Shown here in pieces: positions 24,901-36,837 of a stretch of 64,000 nucleotides of DNA. The stretch's first letter is position 1; each line of letters starts with the position of its first letter. The position numbers and the translations under genes were made by a program. The notes under the pieces are model-generated. The model was not told the origin of the DNA and did not search any database. It was given only the letters and a program-made list of their open reading frames with translations. Source of the DNA: Vandiemenella viatica (taxonomy: Eukaryota; Arthropoda; Insecta; Orthoptera; Morabidae); contig CM061920.1 of NCBI GenBank assembly GCA_031002005.1, positions 108,497,447 through 108,561,446 of the forward strand, given 5' to 3'.

Positions 24901-25379
24901 TTACAGTACATAGTGATAAATAACTATTTTTGTATTTTATGTATGAATGAAAAAAAAATACGTAAAAAGTAATAACTATTTTTAACACATTATATAATAA
25001 CCAATGAGAACATACAGTTTACTAGTTTTTAGACAGTAGCAACAAAAAATAAAAACATGTATACTCAGTAATTAGGAAAATAAAGCATATCTGTACACAA
25101 AAAGGAAAACTGTGTAAAGTAGGAGACGCTAGACAAATTGTGAAACAAAGTTTAGAAAATAATGATCTCTGTCAGTTTATGTAAAACGGAAATTGAATGC
25201 ATGATTTATGTTGTTTAAGAATCAGAATAGTTAGTGAATGGATATAGTTAGAAGGGGATGTTTATTGTCAGCAAAAGGCAGTAGCCTACTATGGGTAAGT
25301 AAAGAACTAGTCGTTTAAATTAATTTTATTTCAAACAATTGAAAACTCTTGTCGTGTGGCCAGCTAACCTAACGTGGTA
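21951..25379. other. Long intergenic desert
   Basis: About 3.4 kb without a supported gene. A lone B-box-like GGGTTCGAATC near 23277 may be an old SINE trace. Confidence 0.55.
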
Positions 25380-25590
25380 AGCATACCGAGTATAGGGGAT
25401 CTACAATTTAACATGGAATCCGAACCACAAAGGCATCTTGGCGTCCTTAACATTACACAGCAAACTGTTCCACAGGTGAAAGGCGGTTTAAGAGCTTTTC
25501 AAATTCCCAGTGTAGACCGGTATTCGAACCGGCGACTTCTCTATCTCAAGTCAGCTGCCTTAAGCACGGAGCCAGCAGACCTCTCTTGAG
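25380..25590 (-). mobile_element. tRNA-related SINE, family B
   Basis: The head complement GGTATTCGAACCGGCGAC and body ATTACACAGCAAACTGTTCC align with 7625-7862 at moderate identity. It is distinct from family A. Confidence 0.65.
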
Positions 25591-25815
25591 ACAGTATTCC
25601 GAATCAGAGATTTAAGAAATATGACGCTGACTAAGGCGTTACGGTGATGGATGTAATCAGACAGAAACCTTTTCCCTAAATTTCCCAAAACGCCTTAAGA
25701 TAGCTGTAAAATAATGTTAATGTATTGTTTCAGTAACCTGTTTGGGTCACTGAAGAATTGATTTGTTATCTTCTAACTTCTAAGAAATCTTGGTTAGCAG
25801 GCGCATTAATGTTAC

Positions 25816-26045
25816 CGAGCGTGGTGGGTGAGTAGTAACGCCCTTGTCTCGCATTTGGAAGAATTTGAGATCGATTCCCCGACCAGCCATAAAGATTTCG
25901 GTTCTCCATGACTCCCATAAATCATTCCACGTCAATGCCGGAATGGTTCCTCCAAAAGGTCATGGCCAAATTTCTTCCCGTTCCTTGCACCCACCTCTTA
26001 TGACCGAATCCTCACCGGTGATAAGTCTTGAAAAAGAATAAAAAT
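25816..26045 (+). mobile_element. tRNA-derived SINE, family A
   Basis: It starts ACCGAGCGTGGTGGGTGAG, has a decayed B box GATCGATTCC, and carries the AATGCCGGAATGGTTCC body and the CTTCCCGTTCCTTG segment. Confidence 0.85.
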
Positions 26046-26215
26046 ACTATTTTGTAGAAAAATACGTAAGGCATATTATTCTTCACGTGTACGTTTGCTG
26101 CTAGCAGATTTGTTACCCGGGGGCTCCAAAAAATATTTATTTAGTTTAAACAGAAATTCGTCAGTTTCGCTGGACTGACAGACAGGTTAGTAAGGGCCTC
26201 GCACAGTAGACTTAC

Positions 26216-26381
26216 CGGCAGCTGCGCATCCTCCAGAACGGCCTCCTGCACTGCCTGCCAGCTGGGACGCCGCATCAGATACGATACACAACGCTGCCAG
26301 CTTGAGGGAAAGCTCTTCTGCGCTTCTATCTTCAGCGGGTGCGTGAGCAAAATCACCAAAAGCGGAGCGCCCACACATCAC
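26216..26381 (-). other. GC-rich candidate exon with a canonical donor, unrecognised
   Basis: A block of unusually high GC for this region begins near an ATG (26381) and ends at CTGCCG followed by a perfect GTAAGT donor (first G at 26215). Two frames are open. The ATG frame reads MCGRSAFGDFAHAPAED and ends phase 1. The +1 frame reads GAPLLVILLTHPLKIEAQ, which resembles a signal peptide, but it has no ATG and is closed upstream by TGA. It may be a frame-broken secreted-protein exon, an untranslated exon, or chance. It lies on the same strand as both Osiris genes. Confidence 0.25.
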
Positions 26382-26399
26382 AAAGTTTCACCTCCGGCT

Positions 26400-27219
26400 A
26401 GAGATGCACTACAGGAGATTTGGTTTGCAGCCGAGACAGAGGTGAGAGTAGGGTAGCAAAACACAGTTCGTAACTCGGCTATGAACTTTTGTCACTCTAA
26501 CAAGTAGGTTTTATCTGAAATGAAAGGAGGGTATGGCGACATTAATCACGGTATACGAAAATTTGGCTTCCTGTCGCTTAACAACACTCGTTCTCTGTGT
26601 GGAAGCCACGTGTAATACTTTCCTGATAACTGATGCCATGAACATGACGACATTATCTTGTATAATAATTGGACTCCAGGAATATTGAATGGTTATCTAA
26701 CGCAAGTTATTGAAAATGTATGTGGTAAAATCAATTTAAAAACCGGAAACTGTAAAAGAGTTCTTGATACTTGTATGTTTCTGGGTACATACTGCCTTGT
26801 TACACATCTCGTAATTGATATTTCCAGACTGCAATATGTAGCAAATTTACTTTTATTCAAAGTCCGAGAGTATTCAGATTTTACGTACTCCGTCTGCACT
26901 TGAGGTGTAAGTGAGAATACTTCGTATCAGACAGGCGGTCTTTTCACTTTTTATATCCGAATGTGTATCCTGCATGTCACAGCGCCAAAACATAGAACCA
27001 ATGTAGATTTAAGCGTACAACTTTGTGTGAAACAGAGTAGAATAAAAGTTTCTAGTTTTCCAATAATGTTTATTGCATAAATTGATTTCTATATATTCTT
27101 ATAAAACGCTTATTTGGTCATGATCTGTCACGAGGTGACGTCACACTATAACTTCACGTTTTTCGCCTTCTTAGCACAACTTATGACCTGAGATGTTGTT
27201 CTAGATTATGCACGTTATT
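26400..27219. other. Intergenic, nothing recognised
   Basis: An 81-codon frame at 26658-26903 lacks any family, promoter or splice support. Confidence 0.5.
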
Positions 27220-28460
27220 TAATAAGTTCTATTTAGTTAATCACCAGTAAATAAATTAATTATCAGTACACCGAAAGAAAAGTACGTATTCCGTTTAAAT
27301 CAACAAAATAATTTTTTGTTGCTTAAATTTATTCAATATTCGTTCAGATATTTGGTAATAGATATGTGAGATAAAACCTCTTAATTTTCGATTAGTAATG
27401 ATTAGATTGTTATTACCATCGGTCCTTTAAAGCAGAGGGCAGGAGTAAATTAATTTTTTTTTGAATAATTTAAATTGTTTTCATGAGTGTCCTGTTACTT
27501 AAATAGTTACTTCGTTTGAATTAAAGTAGTTCTACACTGATTGAAATCAATACAGCCTAGACTACAATTAAATATAATATTACCTGGCATGACGTAAGTC
27601 GTTAAGATAATCTTTTTATTCCTTTTGCTTTCACTGCTTTCTTAATTCAGTCGTATGTAAATCCGTTAACCATTCAACCGTTGTAATATCGATCTGAATC
27701 ACGGATAACAAAAAAAGGAAGATGTAAGAACCTGAAGATTTTTGGTTTAGTTTATATCGCAGCGCATTATTGGCACTAAAATGCAATACTGTACATGTAT
27801 AAATTTAAGTGTGATTGAAGTATTGTTTCTCTGGCGGCAAGTTTAGCGTAATATATGGTTAGGTTGAAATACAGCCTGAACCAGGATGGTAACGGAAACC
27901 TTTTGCTACAGGACAAGGCACTAGGAATTGTATTCAACTTTATTTTATAACAATTCTATTTATTTAAGCAATTGCTAGAACACTGAAAGGAAAGTATGTA
28001 TTTCGTTTAAATTGGCATATTAATCACCAGTTGCTTTTTTTACTGAAATCATTACTTGGTTTGAATGAAAGAAGTTCCATAGCGATCTATGTGGCCTAAA
28101 TCCAAATTAAAACTAATATTGCGTACCATAACCCAACTTGTTAAGATTTATTTTTAATATCCTTCGTTTTCACTGGGGCCATTATTTCAGACGCATGTAA
28201 GCTGTATCAGCCGTTAAAACATCGATCTTCATTTCAGATACTAAGAAAGAAAGATGTAAGAACCCGTGAAGATTTTGGACCAAGTTGCATGATGCATTGA
28301 CATGCGATACAGGGAATGTATTAATTCGCGTGTGGTTGAAGCTTTGTTTTTCTAGCAATATTAGCGGAGATTGAACAGAAACTACAGCGCAAGGGACGAG
28401 AAATTACATTGAGCTTTATTTTATAACAATTCCATTTAGTTAAGCAACTTCAAAGAAGTT
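27220..28460 (+). repeat. Divergent tandem duplication
   Basis: Units start near 27225, 27950 and 28425 with TTCTATTTAGTTAA-type sequence. The first two share GAAAG.AAAGTA..TATT.CGTTTAAAT, AAAGAAAGATGTAAGAACC and TGAAG.TTTGTTT blocks in the same order. Unit 1 is longer than unit 2 and unit 3 is only a start. Confidence 0.65.
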
Positions 28461-28951
28461 AATTGCCAAAACACTCCGTTAAACTCATCATTTTTGATGG
28501 GCTTTGAGGCTAGTATTTTGTATAATTGGTATTCCTATACACTGGTATAAGTAATTATTGCTGCTGTTGATTTAATTTTATTACATATATCGAATTGCTT
28601 TTGTATTTTAGTTGAGTTAGCGTTTGATCATAGCTGACGTCGAAACAAGATTGTAAGCTACAACCGTTTCAGACAGAGAAATGTTAATCTCTCGTTGTAA
28701 TAAAAGTAACAGAAAACATTTGCATCGGAATGTTATTAATTACCTGCGCTTCAGGATCGTGGTCTACAATGTTGGGTTGTTAGGGTTTCTTCTGACTTCA
28801 GCTGCAGCTGAAAGTTTCCTTGTCGTCTGTCCAAGTGCTGTAGGTGAGTGAAACGTATTTCGTAACCAACACAAAACTTATTACTCTTTGCACTCTCGGC
28901 AACCGATAGTTAGAGGAGGCCATATTATACAGTAAAAATGGTTAATTGTTA

Positions 28952-30177
28952 GGTTGGTACATTAGTTCGTAGCGTTTTTATTTCGCTTGCTGATACTCTG
29001 GTTGCTATGATTTTTAATGAATTATCATTTTTATTTTGAAGTTCAATTGTTGTGATTGAGTTTACATGTTGCGTTATTCATTTTTGAAGTTACCGAGTGC
29101 AGCCGTGGACGTTAGAAAACGTAGTTTCAAGTGGAGAAAGTGGACATTAACGATATATTCTTCTGTTCGAGCACCGTAGAAACGCCAAAACGGCGGAGGT
29201 GGTCAGAAAAATTTGCGCCGTGTATGAAGACAGTGCCGTAGGATGGATCACAGCAAGAAACACTTTTTATCGTTTTAAAGAGAGTATTTCGACATTAATG
29301 ACACTCCACATTAAGGAAACCCTCCGAGGTTTGGTGAATACCGTTTAATCTCATTAATCCACAATGACCCGCGCCAGTGGACCGAGAACTAGCATATGTA
29401 ATGAACTGTCACCTTTCCACCATCGTGCAACATTTGCATTGAATGGGCAATGTTCAAAAATCCGTTGCATGCGTACCGCATGCTCTAAGCCATAACCACA
29501 GAAATCAACGGGTTGCCGCATGTGCATATTTGCTTCCTCGTCATTGATTATCTCGTGAACAACATCGAACATTCCCATCCAATATCGTTACTGGTGACGA
29601 GAGATGCAACTCCCAGTACAAATCGCAACACGCATCCCGAAAAGATAATGTTAATCATATGGTGGAACAACGAGGGTGATCTGCGCTGGAAATTGCTTCT
29701 CCAGGGTGTAATCATCACTACCGTCATTTATTACCACCAAATAAATCGTCTTGCATACGCAATCCAAGGAAGACAACCAATAAAACTGCGTGAAGTGATG
29801 CTACTGCACGAAAACTCCTACCCGCACCTGCCAACCTGATAAAAACCACCACCCATGTGTTGGGTTGGATATTCATTTCACACACTCTTTGTTCACCTGA
29901 TCTTGTGCCTTCATGTTTTTACCATTTCCACTCCTTATCAAACAATCTTCAAGGAATTTCTTTTACGGATGAAAATGTGCTCCGTAAATGGCTGAATGAA
30001 TTTTTAACTCAAAATCACGGAAATTTTAAAGGTATAGTATCGAAAACCGAATCCAGCATTAACAGAATGTTGTAGATAGTTAATGAGAATATACTGTTGA
30101 TAATTAACTTGTCTCTTACATGTATCTGACGTGTTTGATGAACTTATGAAAAACGCTACGAACTTATGCACCAATCA
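28952..30177 (+). mobile_element. Degenerate mariner element
   Basis: Inverted ends read GGTTGGTACATTAGTTCG on the left and GATTGGTGCATAAGTTCG on the reverse of the right, both followed by TAGCGTTTTT. The length of about 1.23 kb is usual for mariner. The transposase is read in pieces: an N-terminal helix-turn-helix region (about 29155-29290), then NIEHSHP...IMLIIWWNNEG (29513-29839) and CSPDLVPS...LSNNLQGISF (29857-30075). In-frame stops and frameshifts break it. The motif that should hold the second catalytic Asp reads LLHENSYPH (Asp to Glu), so the element is dead. Confidence 0.88.
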
Positions 30178-30769
30178 TACAGGTATAAATAGAGCTTGAC
30201 ATTTTTTGTTCTCTGAAGCAGTTTATCACAAATTTTCGTCATGATCTGTGTTTCATGTTAACGTGAATGTTAATGTGCAACTATCCGTCCTGTTAAATGC
30301 TAAAATATATGGAAAAATTTATGTCATACAAGAAACTGGTATCTCATTAGTGTGATAGACAGGCACTAGGGAGCTAAATTCAGCCTAATACGCATGTGCC
30401 AAGACCTAAAATGATGTTCACTATTCATTCGCGTTTACAGTCATCTCGGACGCACTTATTTGTAACTCTACTAGTAATATAAATACAAGACAGAAAAGCG
30501 TAATATACCAATTTCTAATGAAATTTTTTACCAGACATGTATAGAAAGTAATTATGTAGTTATTTATTACTTATAATGCTATTGTGGCTTTTTCTCTCTC
30601 TCTCTCTATGGTAAATGACACGGCACTTACATATCGAAAGACTGTTCAAGATCCATTGTAGTAACTTCAGTCAACCGGAGTGGAAAATTTTAGCACAGTT
30701 TTATTTTCGAAGCGAATTATGTTAGCTTTACAACCTGGAATTTGACCGAACTGTGGTATTAATACCCAA

Positions 30770-30900
30770 TGGCGCCGGCCTTGGTAGCGCGGGGCTTGCG
30801 TTGCAGAGGTCGCTGGCCCGAGTCCAGCGCAGGGCATGAGTGATTTTAATTAAGTGTTGTGTTTGTTGCGAATTGTCCTTTCACTTGAGATTTTCAACAA
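30770..30900 (+). mobile_element. tRNA-like SINE head, distinct family
   Basis: GGCGCCGGCCTTGGTAGCGCGG reads like a tRNA A-box region. GGCCCGAGTCC is B-box-like and is followed by GCGCAGGGCATGAGTG. A real tRNA gene is unlikely because the arms do not pair and there is no proper 3' end. Confidence 0.5.
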
Positions 30901-31219
30901 CACTGCAACGATCTGACACAATTGAGGAAAATTAAACACACATGATGCTGGCTAAAAGGCAAAATACCATTTAAAACATATTTATACATATCCAATGGTA
31001 CTAAATGGAAAACGAAGCAATGTAAGTGTGTCAAAAAAGCACTGCTAATTAAAATGTTAATGTAATGTGAAAATCCGAAATATTACTGTCCCTTCGGTGT
31101 ACATGATATTATTTTGAGTTCGATTATGTAGCTGTTAGATCAGCTCATTTGATTTTTATATTACATTTAGCAGTTGGGACTGAATTTTCCATATAAATAA
31201 ACTGTTGATCCTCCTCATC

Positions 31220-32170
31220 ATCCTCAACAGTTTCTAGCCTCTGGCCAGGTCTGCTTTACGCACAAGCCTCTCCATTTCCTTCTTTCTTCCCACCACCTCT
31301 CTGTCACCACCTTGTTCCAGTCCTCTCCTCTCTTCCGTACACCCTCCTCCACTCCTTTCAGCTATCCATCTCTTGGTCTTCCTCTGGGTCGTTTACCACG
31401 CATCTTAATTTCATGGATTTTTCTTGGGATTCTCTGAGCCTCCATTCTTTTTACATGTCCATACCATCTCAGTCTGGTCCTCTCTATCCTTTCCTGCAGG
31501 GGTTCCTCTTTTATGGTGCGTCTAATCACTTCATTCCTTATTCTGTCCATTTTAGTAACTCCCATTCTACATCTTAAAAACTTCATTTCACTTGCTTGTA
31601 CTCTGCTGACGTCCCACTTTTCCATTGTGCACGTTTCAGCAGCATAAGTCAAGAAAGTCAAGATAGGCACATAGTACGTATGATAGATTACTCCCTTGCT
31701 TCTCTGTGGCACCTCTTTATTCCATATCAAGCTTCTAATGCTCCTTAGGAACGCCTCTGCTTGTCTCCCTCTTCACTTATCTCGCCATTATTTCCTCCAC
31801 ATTCCTATAATACACTCCCCAGGTACTTGAACCTGTTTACCTTCTTTAGTTGTTCCCCTGCCATCACAATTCCCTGGGTTAACCTCTTCTGGTTGTTACC
31901 ATGTACTCACATTTCTTTACATTAAATTTCAGGTCATACTCCTCCACACTGTCTATCCATACATCCATCTGCCGCTGCACTTCCTCTTCATCACCTACCC
32001 AGATCATCCGCAAAATCTATCTCCTTCATGTTTTCCTCTCCCATCCTCACTGCCACCTTCTGCATTATTTCATCCATGATTACAATGAAGAGTAGTGGTG
32101 ATGGGGCACTTCCTTGTTTTCGTACATTCCTTTGTTCCAGCCAATCTGATTTTCCTTCCCTTATTTTCAT
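31220..32170 (-). mobile_element. Non-LTR retrotransposon, RT and C-terminal region, frame-broken
   Basis: On the minus strand the RT motifs QGSAPSPLLFIVIMDEIMQ (about 32120-32060) and IDFADDL (about 32025-32000) are followed by a stop. The later frame 31730-31362 carries YHTYYVPILTFLTYAAETC and RTRLRWYGHVKRMEAQRIPR. Together they are the fingers-to-thumb part of an ORF2. At least one frameshift is present. Confidence 0.85.
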
Positions 32171-32349
32171 TGTTAGGGTTATATTGGTTATATATAATTA
32201 AACTCAGTCGTACTAAAATATTTATGTTGAAACATGTGATCAAGTAAATGAGATTATCAGAAATTAGCATCGTAACGTTCTTGTCATTCAGACAACTAAA
32301 TATCTTAATTTTTGTGACACCAGCGTTACATAAAAAATCAATCACAGTA

Positions 32350-32605
32350 CGTAATGTGGAGGGTTAGTTGTAACGCTTTGGCCTCGAGCTGGGCAGAATG
32401 CGGTTCGAATCCCTGTCTGGATATCCAGATTTTGATTTTCCACGTTTTCCCCGAATCACTACAGTCGAATGCCTGGAAGGTACCTTCAAAATTCCATGGC
32501 TAAATTCCTTCCCGTTCCTTGCCCTCAGTCGTTTCCTCCTCTAATAACGTCGACGTGACACGGCGTATACCAATAAGAAAAATAAATGAATAATTAAAAA
32601 CAAAA
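32350..32605 (+). mobile_element. tRNA-derived SINE, family A
   Basis: The B box is GGTTCGAATCC, followed by the TCCAGATTTTGATTTTCC body, the GTCGACGTGACACGGCGTA tail and an A-rich 3' end. Confidence 0.83.
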
Positions 32606-35598
32606 AAATATATCGTAATTTCGGTGTAAAAGTTGGAAATTTAACGATATATGTACCTGCATGTTGTGTATATCACGTGTATGAAATCCCGTCTTCCTTT
32701 AATCTTTGTAGACATTTCATATCAAATACAAATCATCAATTTTTTTTAGCCGCCTTATAAAAATGTTTTTTTATTAAATTTAGGTAACTCGGATAAATTT
32801 TAAGAATTTTAAACAAGTCCGTTTTTGAAACTCCGCTGACATTTGCAACTAACGAATTCCATGTATTTGACCACGTAATCAAAATTCTTTGAGCGGAAAA
32901 TGTTTAGATATGTCAGAAATTTTAAAGTCAGTCATGTCAGCTGTAGCTATACCCGTTTAAATGCGCACAATGATCGCCAGTTCCGCGCGTTTATTAAAGA
33001 AACTAGATGAAATGATTTACCATATTGTACTGCAGTAAGCTGAACTGGACGCGGAAAAGTTCCGTACACGATTCTTGAGCTCTGAGCAATTTTAGAAATT
33101 TTCATAAACGTATAGAATCGCCTCTGGCTGATTTATAAAGCAATGAATGGTTATGGAAGTTGTCATTTTATACAAAATTTAACTGAACATACGAATTAAT
33201 TTCAAGGAGAAAACCAGCTTCTGCCTGTTTTGTACACTCATATTCATTCCATTTGACAAAAAATTGTTTTTGTTTCAGCCACAATGTAAAAAATAAAAAT
33301 TACGCATTTTAAACATGTCATACATAAAACTGAGTCGGCGTTTCCGATACAGTTCTCAATTAAATCTTAGGATGCTCTAATAATAAATTTTGAATCACGC
33401 TTTTTTTTCAGGTTTTGAAGCAACTGTGAACGATTTCAAGATTTTTTCAATCCTTTTAACGCTGATATAGAAACAACTGCCTCAGAAACTTAATAAGGAA
33501 ATGATCGATTTACAGTGTGCTGATATTTTTAAAGAAAACATTTGAAGTAATAATTTCTGGAATTTAATGAGTCTTCCACTGACAGCTGCGTAAATTTTCT
33601 GGTGGCTCTTTTTCTGCTTTCGGTAATAGTTATCTGTGTGTGTGGGGGGGGGGGGGGGGGAAATCTCCAAAATGAAATATACGAAAAACATTTACAGATC
33701 GATCCAATTTAACTGATAAACATTTGAAGTTAATGCTGATAATTTTCACTAGTAAACTTTACCAAAAACTACACAATTGTCAGTAGAATGTTGCAGCAGC
33801 GTAAATCTCACTAACCGTGGTATAAAATGTTTAATTTAATTATGAAAATTGCTAATGCATTACAATTACTGCAAGTTTTTAGGACTAATCTCATATAATT
33901 AAATTGTTCAGTTTCAATTGGTATGTTTCTTAATTTTTTGTTAGATAAAAAAAGAATTATTATTTTTGATGATTTACTTACATTGTAAATAAACTTTGTG
34001 TGACAGGGTTGGTGGTGCTCGCTGGTCGGTGTTGGCCTGCGGTTCGTAGCTTGGAGACCCCTGACCAAGTCGAATGATGGGACGGGATACAATTTCAGCC
34101 TTACTCGCACTCCACATTTCACAAACAAAAATATAGCTACCATACAGAGCACAAGTTACAAGTTTGTCAGACAGATAGTAACACAAATGTTCGATCCTTC
34201 GGATAAAGGCTCTAGATCTGGTTCCCACTAGGGCGGAGCATTCCTCCCCTCCCCTCCCTGCACCTCTTGATTTACACTAGTTGCTGGTTAAGAGAGTAGT
34301 CAAAAGTGGTCGAAACGAGAGGGGAAAAAATCTTCCAAAGCATAAATATAGAACTTACTGCCAGGGGAGATGGCAACTGTAATTGAGAACAGAGGTCCAA
34401 CGGATAGTTGGATTTGCAGATAGCTATTCATCTAACAGGTAATTGCAGTTAGGAGAGAGGAAGAAACAAATTAGGAAACTTTAAGTTAGACGTGGCATGC
34501 GATCGCTGTAGAAATGAATATGGATTGGCACAACGTAAATTGGACGGCTTTTAGTGTTACAGTTGTAGTAGTTTGGCAGTCACGAAAAGTCAAGAAACGG
34601 TTGTTTTTGAATATTTATTCGGACTTTGGCACCAGTGAGTACAACTAATATACGACAGTAATTATGCGTAGTTAAAGAGCTATTCACATCCTAACAGACA
34701 TGATAATTGAAAATTTGTTTAAAAAGGAATTCGTTATGCTGGTTGCTAAAGAATTACAATAGAACAAGTTATTACGCCTATTAAGGATGGGTAATATCTG
34801 TTGTCACCTTCTTATTCACTACCTTTCCCCAACATTAAGGATTGGCTGTTTTTGATGAGTTTTTAATCGAAATTAGCATCCTCAAATTTAGAGTTTTGAT
34901 TTTACGGCGGCATGTACTTGCTGACGTCGAGCATGTTATATTTACTGCTAGATTTTGCTAAGTACTAATGGGAGAAGTGAAGAGTTGCCATCTGTCTGCA
35001 AAACGAGTAACTATGTTCTGTGTGTGATAAGTGTATTCTGTTCATAAGGCGAGATTGGGTACGCGGTGGTCTGGACTCATGCCCAGTCCGTTGTACTTCT
35101 CCGATCCTATATTCGATGCCCCAGCACATTGAGTTACACTGGGGGGTATCCATTGTCACCCTATCAACAGTAAATAAAAAATAAACGAAAAAATATTAAG
35201 GCAAAAATAGTGATAGCATGTCTTATAATCATTGGAAATGTTTTAAATGTTCTGAAGAATAAACCAGCTGTTGCCTAACTTTTTAATTCTTGATCAATTG
35301 AAACTGCTTTTACCTTTTTAATGCGTAAAATTATAATAATCCAGTTTTCATGTAATTTCTCTCAATTCTTTGTAATCTCACCGGTTAGGTTAGTTCAATC
35401 CGTAAATTCAGTTTTTGATTTTGCATTACATTTTTCTGTAATTTATTAAAGAAAGAGATAGTGACTGGAATCGGTATCTGGCTTAGCATAAATTAAGCAA
35501 CACTTAACCTGAACAACATTACAAATGACAGAAGTTTTTAAATCTTTGATGAATTTATTTGTAGGTAGAACTCTCCTACGTCAAAATAAAACGAAATA
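32606..35598. other. Intergenic desert
   Basis: AT-rich. Contains the 18-G run and a possible hAT-like terminus at 34026-34060 (see rejected list). No gene supported. Confidence 0.5.
33643..33660 (+). repeat. GT repeat followed by an 18-G run
   Basis: TGTGTGTG leads into a long pure G run. A 13-G run also occurs at about 15466-15478 and a 14-C run at about 57638-57653. Confidence 0.85.
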
Positions 35599-35762
35599 CA
35601 CAGACGGAAAAAAAAATCCCAACACCAAGAAAAAATTATTGTAGAGTAATGAAATTTGGACAATGCATTTGTCAAGTTAACATGTTTAATTGATTAAATT
35701 TTCAAGATCACAGGTTAATTTAAGCTCAAGAAAATGCATTTCAAATGTGAAATACTGTTAAA

Positions 35763-36521
35763 TTAATAGCCGGTGTAACCTCCAGAATTTTGAATGCAAG
35801 CCTGCAAACGTGAATGCATTGTGTCATACAGGTTTCGAATGTCACTTTGTGGTATGGAGTTCCATGCTTGTTGTACTTGTGCTGTCAATACTGGGACGGT
35901 CAGTGCTGGCTGTGGATGATGCTGGAGTTGTCGTCCAATGATATCCCATACGTGTTCAATTGGAGACAGATCTGGTGATCTCGCAGGCCAAGGTAACATG
36001 TCGACACTCTGTAGAGCACGTTGCGAGACAACAGCGGTATGAGGGCGAGCGTTATCCTGTTGAAAAACTCCCCCTTGAATGCTGTTCATGAATGGCAGCA
36101 CTACAGGTTGAATTACCAGACTGACGTACAAATTTGCAGTCAGTGTGTTTGGTATAACCACAAGAGTGCTCCTGCTGTCATAGGAAATTGCTCCCCAGAC
36201 CATGACTCCAGGTGTAGGTCCAGTGTGTCTAGGCCGCAGACAGTTTGGTTGCAGGCGTTCCCCTGGCCTCCTTCTGACCAACACTCGGCCATCACTGGCA
36301 CCAAGGCAGAACCTGCTTTCATCAGAAAACACAACAGATCTCCACTCCGTCCTCCAATGAGCTCTGGCTTGACACCACTGGAGTCGCAAACGCAAATGGC
36401 TTGTAGTCAGTGGAATGGCTCGGAGCTGTCCTTGAAGTAACCGATTTCTAACAGTTCGTTGTGTCACTGTGGTACCAACTGCAGCTCGAATTTCTGTAGT
36501 GCTGCCATTCATGAACAGCAT
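35763..36521 (-). pseudogene. Tc1-like transposase, N-terminally truncated
   Basis: The 252-codon frame is intact from its ATG to TAA, but residues 1-9 come from the inverted right arm and true transposase begins at about residue 10. Residues 10-45 look like the second helix-turn-helix. The DDE catalytic core follows: D67 in FSDESRF, D156 in FQQDNARPH and E189 in SPDLSPIEHVW. By hand count there are 32 residues between the second D and the E, against 34 in classic Tc1. The C-terminus ends NSGGYTGY. The first DNA-binding domain is missing, so the protein should not bind the termini. Confidence 0.85.
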
Positions 36522-36837
36522 TCAAGGGGGAGTTTTTCAACAGGATAACGCTCGCCCTCATACCGCTGTTGTCTCGCAACGTGCTCTACAGAGTGTCGAC
36601 ATGTTACCTTGGCCTGCGAGATCACCAGATCTGTCTCCAATTGAACACGTATGGGATATCATTGGACGACAACTCCAGCATCATCCACAGCCAGCACTGA
36701 CCGTCCCAGTATTGACAGCAGAAGTACAACAAGCATGGAACTCCATACCACAAAGTGACATTCGAAACCTGTATGACACAATGCATTCACGTTTGCAGGC
36801 TTGCATTCAAAATTCTGGAGGTTACACCGGCTATTAA
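36469..36837 (+). pseudogene. Inverted duplicate of the Tc1 transposase C-terminus
   Basis: This 122-codon frame contains the transposase C-terminal part from VLPFMNSIQGG to GGYTGY, including FQQDNARPH and SPIEHVW. It matches the minus-strand copy except for one Q-to-E change (TAQVQQ versus TAEVQQ). The first ten codons are antisense spacer. It lacks the first catalytic Asp and any DNA-binding domain. Confidence 0.85.

Noticed and set aside
30770..30850. Possible tRNA gene
   Set aside because: It has A- and B-box-like motifs but no pairing acceptor stem or terminator; it is better read as a SINE head.
34026..34060. Possible hAT terminus (reverse reads CAGGGGTCTCCAAGCTACG)
   Set aside because: It resembles known hAT ends, but no partner end, target duplication or transposase is seen nearby.
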